NCBI RefSeq assembly: GCF_042453785.1
Contig: NC_091671.1
Coordinates: forward strand, 7,448,001 to 7,512,000
From: Malus domestica
Lineage: Eukaryota; Streptophyta; Magnoliopsida; Rosales; Rosaceae
Length of the DNA: 64,000 nt
Direction of reading: 5' to 3'
Below the pieces are notes generated by a model that ran no database searches, was not told where the DNA came from, and saw nothing but the letters and a program-made list of their open reading frames with translations. The first letter of the stretch is position 1. Each line of letters begins with the position of its first letter. Positions 59,133 through 64,000 of the stretch are shown piece after piece. The translations under genes and the position numbers were made by a program.

Positions 59133-60260
59133 AGCTTCCCCCACCCCCTCCTTATCGTTTTCTATAAAGATATTCGCATTAGGAATGTTTTGCAGGATTT
59201 TGGTCCTATAATGTTCTGTTCAGATGCTTTGTTTAAACCTATGTTCAGGATTTTGGTGCTCTTGCTTGTAAGAGTACTAAATGAGAAATTAATGTTAGTT
59301 GTTTTCAGCTTAAAAATTGGTATGCCTGAAAATTTTGATTGTCCTTGAAACATTTTGGAGATGTGCCTGGAGATCGTAGGTTTACGCTGCAACGAAAACC
59401 GTTGCTTCTGCTGAATAAACTCGAGGGTTCGAGTTTCGTACACAATTCTTGCATTAGTGAACAAACATTCCATGTAAAAAAAGGAGAATACAAGAAACTC
59501 AATAGCATATCATTATTTTTTCACAATAGGCTCCTGCTATCAACATTTTTCTTAGTTATTCTGTAAGCACCAGGTGCCGATTTCTTGTTAGGATAGGATT
59601 GTACTGGAGGAAGAAGCGCAAACAGGGAACTGGATCCCAGAAGAGGCAATGGGTCGGAAGCTCGGGGGAGGACTCATGGCCGAGGTAGAAGACAAGAGAC
59701 ATTCAGACAGACGGAGTTGGATTTCCGCTCGATCGGAGCTTGCAGAATCTGCCGGAATTGTTATGTATGGCACGACAGGCAATTTGCTGTACCAGGAACC
59801 TTCCATGGTCAGTTGCCCACCGGCCTTATACCGAAGTATCGCCCTGTAAACGAAGGGTATGAGGCCCTCCATCCGAAAAGCGTATGAGAGCCGGAGAGGT
59901 GAACTTTTCTTCTGTGGGGGAAAGACTTGGGAGTGGTTATAAGCAAGAGGAGGGATGGATTATGGATAGAGTGTCCGGTAGAATGTCATTTTCTTCACGC
60001 CTAAAAGTGACCCAGTGAGGTAAAATGAAAGCTCATCTCGCCCACTGTTGGAATTTGGTGCATTGGTGGATATTCTTTCCACTTCCAATCACTGTTTTCA
60101 TGAGACTTAAAACTTAGAACCTCTTTTTTTTTTTTTTTTTTGACAAGAAACGATAACGGTATTTTATTGATCATCACAAACAAATACAAAGGTGTCAATT
60201 TGATACATTGTTTCATTGATCAACACATTGATCTGAAATGAATTTGCACAAACAAGCGAT
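59133..60260. other. 3' region of eIF3g, including a possible organelle-like segment at 59590-59960
   Basis: The first few hundred bases include the eIF3g 3' UTR. From about 59590 to 59960 base composition rises to near 50% GC with no plant gene structure; sequence such as GGAACTGGATCCCAGAAG and GGGGGAGGACTCATGGCC has the look of plant mitochondrial DNA. I could not identify a mitochondrial gene in it, so a nuclear mitochondrial insertion is only a guess. A poly-T run of about 20 lies at 60122. Confidence 0.3.
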
Positions 60261-60269
60261 TAATTAAAA

Positions 60270-60402
60270 GGAGGCAGATTGTCTGCCCTCCTGTTTGGGG
60301 CCCTTCTCATCCCCTCCTATTTTGTGCGGTCACTGTTAAGCCACGTCAAAATAAGAGGGGATGATAAGGGCACCAAAAGAGAATGGCAGACAATTTGTCT
60401 CC
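60270..60402. mobile_element. MULE-type MITE, 133 bp (family C)
   Basis: Ends GGAGGCAGATTGTCTGCC and GGCAGACAATTTGTCTCC are inverted repeats; the interior folds further (CATCCCCTCCTATTTTG against AAATAAGAGGGGATG-like sequence). Perfect 9-bp target duplications TAATTAAAA at 60261-60269 and 60403-60411. Related to 39110-39328. Confidence 0.93.
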
Positions 60403-60434
60403 TAATTAAAAACCCCTAAAACAACTACCACAAA

Positions 60435-61416
60435 TAGGGCTGGACACGAATCGAGACGGGATGGGTCCACCAAATTTTAACACAGGAACCGGACATAACC
60501 CGACCGTTCCTTTTTTTTTTTCTTTCTGTTCTCTCCTTCTTTATATCTCCCGACGAGCTCGTTGGAATGGCGTGATCTACTACCACATGCCACCAAATCT
60601 ACGACGAGATCGACATCCTCCGACGACGGCGACAAAGTCAACATCACCGACGACACCATGGGACCTGGAAAAGCTTCGCAGCCATGAGACCTGGAAAAGA
60701 GGGGTTGGTCTTCGACGAAGTAATCAACAGCGTTAACGACGCCGACTCCTCACTCCCTCTCCCACTCAAACTCGTCCACCGTTTGGTTTTGGAACTCGTC
60801 CTGGATGCTGTCTAGCTCTTATCTGCAATCTGAATCATTGTAAATCCCTAATTGCGCGAAGATTCCAGAGAGCTTCAAATGGTCGGGGACGATTTCGCTC
60901 CTGAGGCTGTCAAGCATGGAGCAAACCTCGCGGCGGAGGGCGTCGTCTCTCGGATCGACGAGCAATTTTGTGGTGCTGCGGGAGCACTGGGTGCGGAGGA
61001 GGGAGATGGCCTACTCGACATCGTTGTTTAATTGGAGCTCCTTGACGGGGAGGTTGTCAAGCAAGGTGGAGAGGTCGAGGGTGAGCTTAGGGAAAATGTT
61101 GGCGAGGGATTCTGTCGAGGAGCCACATCCGACTCCCATTTGAAAAGTCCTCGATGAAGGTCTGGATCCTCTGGAGTAGGATGTAGAGCTCATGAAAGCA
61201 GAGGAGGGCGGAGAGGGAGAAGATGGTGGTGGAGCTCCTGATGATGTCTTCGAAGATCAATTTGGGGGTGGAAATCGGTTCGGGCTGGGGCCCCGTTTCT
61301 TCCAGGAGTTGGACCCGTCCCGCCAGCCCCGTGTTGAATTTTAAAATTTTGGACCCGCCCTGAACTGCTTAGACCCATCCCGATCAGCGGGTTCAGGACC
61401 CGTTTGCCCACCCCTA
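60435..61416. mobile_element. hAT-like element, 982 bp, carrying a captured host gene fragment
   Basis: Ends TAGGGCTGGACACGA and TTTGCCCACCCCTA are inverted repeats; a TAGGGGTGGGCAAA tip is common in plant hAT elements. Flanks ACCACAAA (60427-60434) and ACCACAAG (61417-61424) are an 8-bp duplication with one mismatch. Subterminal GGGACGGGT-type repeats occur at both ends. The interior is a degenerate U-box gene fragment. No transposase. Confidence 0.87.
60720..61260 (-). pseudogene. Captured fragment of a plant U-box E3 ligase (PUB, N-terminal domain)
   Basis: Minus-strand frames read SALLCFHELYILLQRIQTFIED, then SRMWLLDRIP, LTLDLSTLLDNLPVKELQLN and, further down, frameshifted LVDPRDDALRREV, MLDSLRSEIVPDHLKLSGIFA, QLGI and ELDSIQDEFQNQT. 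These blocks, in this order, match the helical UND domain of PUB-ARM proteins such as the PUB4/PUB45 group, as I recall the family. Stops and frameshifts between blocks make it non-functional. No U-box or ARM repeats are included. It lies wholly inside the hAT-like element 60435-61416. Confidence 0.8.
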
Positions 61417-61424
61417 ACCACAAG

Positions 61425-63170
61425 CACAGGTGCACTAGTACAAATTTGTCACAAGACCGATAGATGTAACAAAACCTATACCAGTGCACACACCGATCTT
61501 CGCTAATGAACCAGGCCACACAACATCATCGCTAGAGGATGAGACCATATAGAGTTACCTCTGAAAGATGAGACCATAGAATTATCGCTCAAAGACAAGA
61601 CTACATCATCGGCCAATCGCTGAACAAACTCAAATTTCTTCAGCAAAGACTAAATATTGGTAAAGCACGGACAAAAACAGGAGACTCTTCTGTATTTCTG
61701 TACGCAAAGACATTTATTTCTTTGTAGCTTAATCCACATGCAGAGTTGCTGTCTCACTATATTAGTAGTTAGCATTATAGTTTATGAATTGTCCAACAGT
61801 GAACTGTGAATGATGGGGACATGGGACTATTATATTATCAATATCTATTAGATATATATGCTCTGTGAAATTAGGTTTAAAATTTTCAGAATCTTTGTTT
61901 GATACCGTGTCCTCCTGCCTTTTTAACAAGAGATTTTTCAGTGTGCTTTAGGGTCGTTCGAGTTATTGGATTCTCATCAATGTTTGAATTACTCAAGTAG
62001 ACATTCTCGCTTCTACTTCGTCCACTGTCGCTTGCACAGTTGCTTTCCTAAAAAAAATGATCTAATACATAAAGTGAAATAATACAATTGGTTGGAAACT
62101 TAAAAAATAGATATACATCTTTTCTTAAAACAGGTCATTATGCAAAATGTGGACCTATAATCTAAAGTTTCAATTTCTTCAGGGCGGTACTATCCACATA
62201 CTTCTTTTTACCTTCTCGTCGGGTGGAATGAATTGAAAATAATCAAATGATACAAATTAATAAGAAATGGTGAGAAATGTAAAAATAAGTGTGTGGATAC
62301 CATCACCTTAGCACCCTCCCTTTATTCTTGTTTTAGTGAAAAGTTCAATTTCTCTTGTCAATTATTCATGTATTTTATACAGATGACTTAACCAGTTCAT
62401 AAACATATTTTTCTTTCACAAATTATAAAATTCGAATAAATATTTTTTGGCATCGACAAGTAGTAGGAAATTCGAACGTAAATACTTTTTTAATATCTGT
62501 ACTGATGAACTACTATACGTTTGTTGAACTTAAAATCTTAGAGAGTCAATTTCAGTCACTGTGTCGATTAACCCCTAGACGTTTAAAAATTAAGAATGAA
62601 CTGCTAGACTTGTTTAGGCGCCTGCCTAGACCTGCCTAGGCACCCACTTAGATCTTGACTCTCACTTAGACAAAAAATACATCACTATCATTTTGCATTT
62701 TTTATATAAATTATAAGAGACTTGTTGAATACTTGGATAAACACTTATCATATTATGTTTCCCCATGTTTTTATTATGTTTAATACTTTGTAATTTATAT
62801 ATCATTCTATTTTAATTTATGTATTCTAATACAATTTTATTTTTATATGATATATAATAAGTTTACTTAAATCTGCCTAGGCGCTAAGCCTCAGTTCGCC
62901 ACCCAATTAGTGCCTAGTATCTTTTAGAATCTTGATTTCAACACACATTTGTTCTCCACATTCACACGCTATACTTATTTCTGATGGTTAGATCGAATAA
63001 AATATATAAAAATACACCAGCGAATAAGATAAATTAGCAAAAAATTTTATACAATAAAAATTAAATTTGATTATTTTCTAAGATTTAGAAAGAAAAAAAA
63101 ATACCACTAAATCAAAAGCAAGTTAATTTAAGTTGATTGACTAAGAGATAAGTGGCAGAATTATATGAAA
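61425..63170. other. Intergenic, no gene recognised
   Basis: Holds a diverged family A MITE (62182-62309). Around 62615-62655 and 62870-62930 there are GCCTAGGCGC-type palindromic phrases (TTTAGGCGCCTGCCTAG, CTGCCTAGGCGCTAAGCC) in a region likely to be another decayed element. No gene is visible. Confidence 0.45.
62182..62309. mobile_element. Diverged copy of MITE family A
   Basis: Ends GGTACTATCCACATAC and GTGTGTGGATACCATCACC mirror each other as in the 149-bp copies. The core TTTTTACCTTCTCG and GTGAGAAATGTAAAAA keeps the family pattern. Flanking duplication no longer clear. Confidence 0.65.
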
Positions 63171-64000
63171 CTAGCCTTTCTGCATGCGCTCACGCGCGTG
63201 CGAAAGACATTTTTTTTAATCACGGCGCGCTACGCGCAACTTGCGCATTTTAGATGTATTTATATGCAAAAATTGGTTCAATATATAGAAACATAAAATA
63301 AAGGCGATTATAACCTCTAATAATACATGCAGGAATTTAAAGTATTTTATCTAGAATATGTAAAAAAAAAAAAAGTAATAAATAACATAGAAGATCCTTA
63401 TAATGTAGTTGCAATTAAAAGCTAAATAAAAAGTATAAAAACAATCCAAGAACTTAAATTGACCTTGATACACTTGACAGCAAAACATATCATAAACTCA
63501 TATCGTTCTGTCATGTTGAAAATTTAATGCTTTTGGTTAAAATCAAATATTAGCATTATTTGTAATTGAATTGCATTAAAAGTTGAAAAAGGGAATTAAA
63601 CATTAAAAGAAAGAATATAACATTATGTTGAGGGAAGCAAAATATCTTTGTACACAACATTTCTTGTGAAGACTCCTTCATGATCGTGTAATTCTCATTT
63701 CTTTACCAAAACTTTTGTTGTAGACGCTGAAACTCCTCTTGATAAAGCCACGTACAATTGTCTATGACTGAATACGTGATTTGGTAGCTAAATACCCATA
63801 TTTGGTATTGTCTGCCCTTGTGATTTATTTATGGTCAGTGCAAAACTCAATTTCACTAAAAACAGTTTTCTCATCATTTCAAATGGGAGTCCTGCGCTTT
63901 ATGTGGTCTTTAAAATATGAACATGTAACACAATATGAACAGGTATACAACTCTAAAATATGAAGACATTAATTCCTGTTCAAATCACTGACGGCAGCTG
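63171..64000 (-). mobile_element. Helitron, 3' end (element continues past the right edge)
   Basis: Reading the minus strand, the element ends in CTAG at 63174-63171, followed by T in the host, as expected for Helitrons (CTRR end, A/T target). Eleven bases or fewer before the end is a GC-rich hairpin: GCACGCG and CGCATGC, with one mismatch, around the loop CGTGAG. Upstream lies the decayed C-terminus of a Helitron helicase. The 5' TC end is outside the window. Confidence 0.85.
63623..63890 (-). pseudogene. Helitron Rep/Hel helicase C-terminus, decayed
   Basis: One frame reads LSFALTINKSQGQTIPNMGI, stop, LPNHVFSHRQLYVALSRGVS, then TTKVLVKK, stop, and NVVYKDILLPST with a stop at 63625-63623. 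NKSQGQT and QLYVALSRG are conserved motifs of the PIF1-type helicase domain in Helitron proteins. Two internal stops show it is inactive. The rest of the protein should lie to the right of the window. Confidence 0.85.

Overview
This is a stretch of plant nuclear DNA. It is AT-rich, with GT-AG introns, plant-specific protein families and very dense small transposons. A Cassandra-type LTR carrying a 5S rRNA relic, an RTE LINE tail with a (TTG)n end, and a retroelement block that I associate with apple and pear repeats suggest a Rosaceae tree, perhaps Malus or Pyrus. That identification is inference.

Genes, left to right. (1) A cucumisin-like subtilase on the minus strand, intact over nine exons and cut off by the left edge, with a decayed second copy beside it (3.4-4.5 kb). 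(2) Elongin C, minus strand, three exons. (3) A RABA2-type Rab GTPase, plus strand, two coding exons joined across a GC-AG intron. (4) A zinc-type CDF/metal tolerance protein, minus strand, one coding exon. (5) A 437-residue coiled-coil protein, plus strand, 15 exons, whose third intron is swollen to 5 kb by a retroelement block and an RTE LINE. (6) A DUF4220/DUF594 membrane protein, plus strand, single exon. (7) A three-exon AOP-like 2-oxoglutarate dioxygenase, minus strand. (8) eIF3g, plus strand, two exons. A small Gly-rich ORF at 55.8 kb is only tentative. The genes have unrelated housekeeping or specialised roles; nothing suggests a cluster or pathway.

From about 36.0 to 51.2 kb there are no recognisable genes. 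Instead a non-coding unit of about 6.7 kb is present twice in tandem (36003-42675 and 42676-51157). Because the copies are collinear, each acts as the empty-site control for insertions in the other. This defines a MULE-type MITE (9-bp TSD), a PIF/Harbinger-like element with a GC-rich captured segment (TAA TSD), an 8-bp-TSD MITE, a TA-flanked MITE, and a large composite element that itself contains a complete small LTR (TRIM-like) element with a 5-bp TSD.

The rest is intergenic DNA with precisely bounded elements: a hAT element in the likely leader intron of the metal transporter, two 149-bp MITEs each flanked by identical 7-bp repeats, two adjacent long-arm inverted-repeat elements, solo LTRs (294 and 120 bp), a hAT-type element that captured a U-box (PUB) gene fragment, and at the right edge the 3' end of a Helitron with a CTAG terminus, hairpin and decayed helicase C-terminus. 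No CRISPR array, tRNA gene or intact rRNA gene was seen. All coordinates and exon joins were worked out by eye; family names rest on recognised motifs, not searches.
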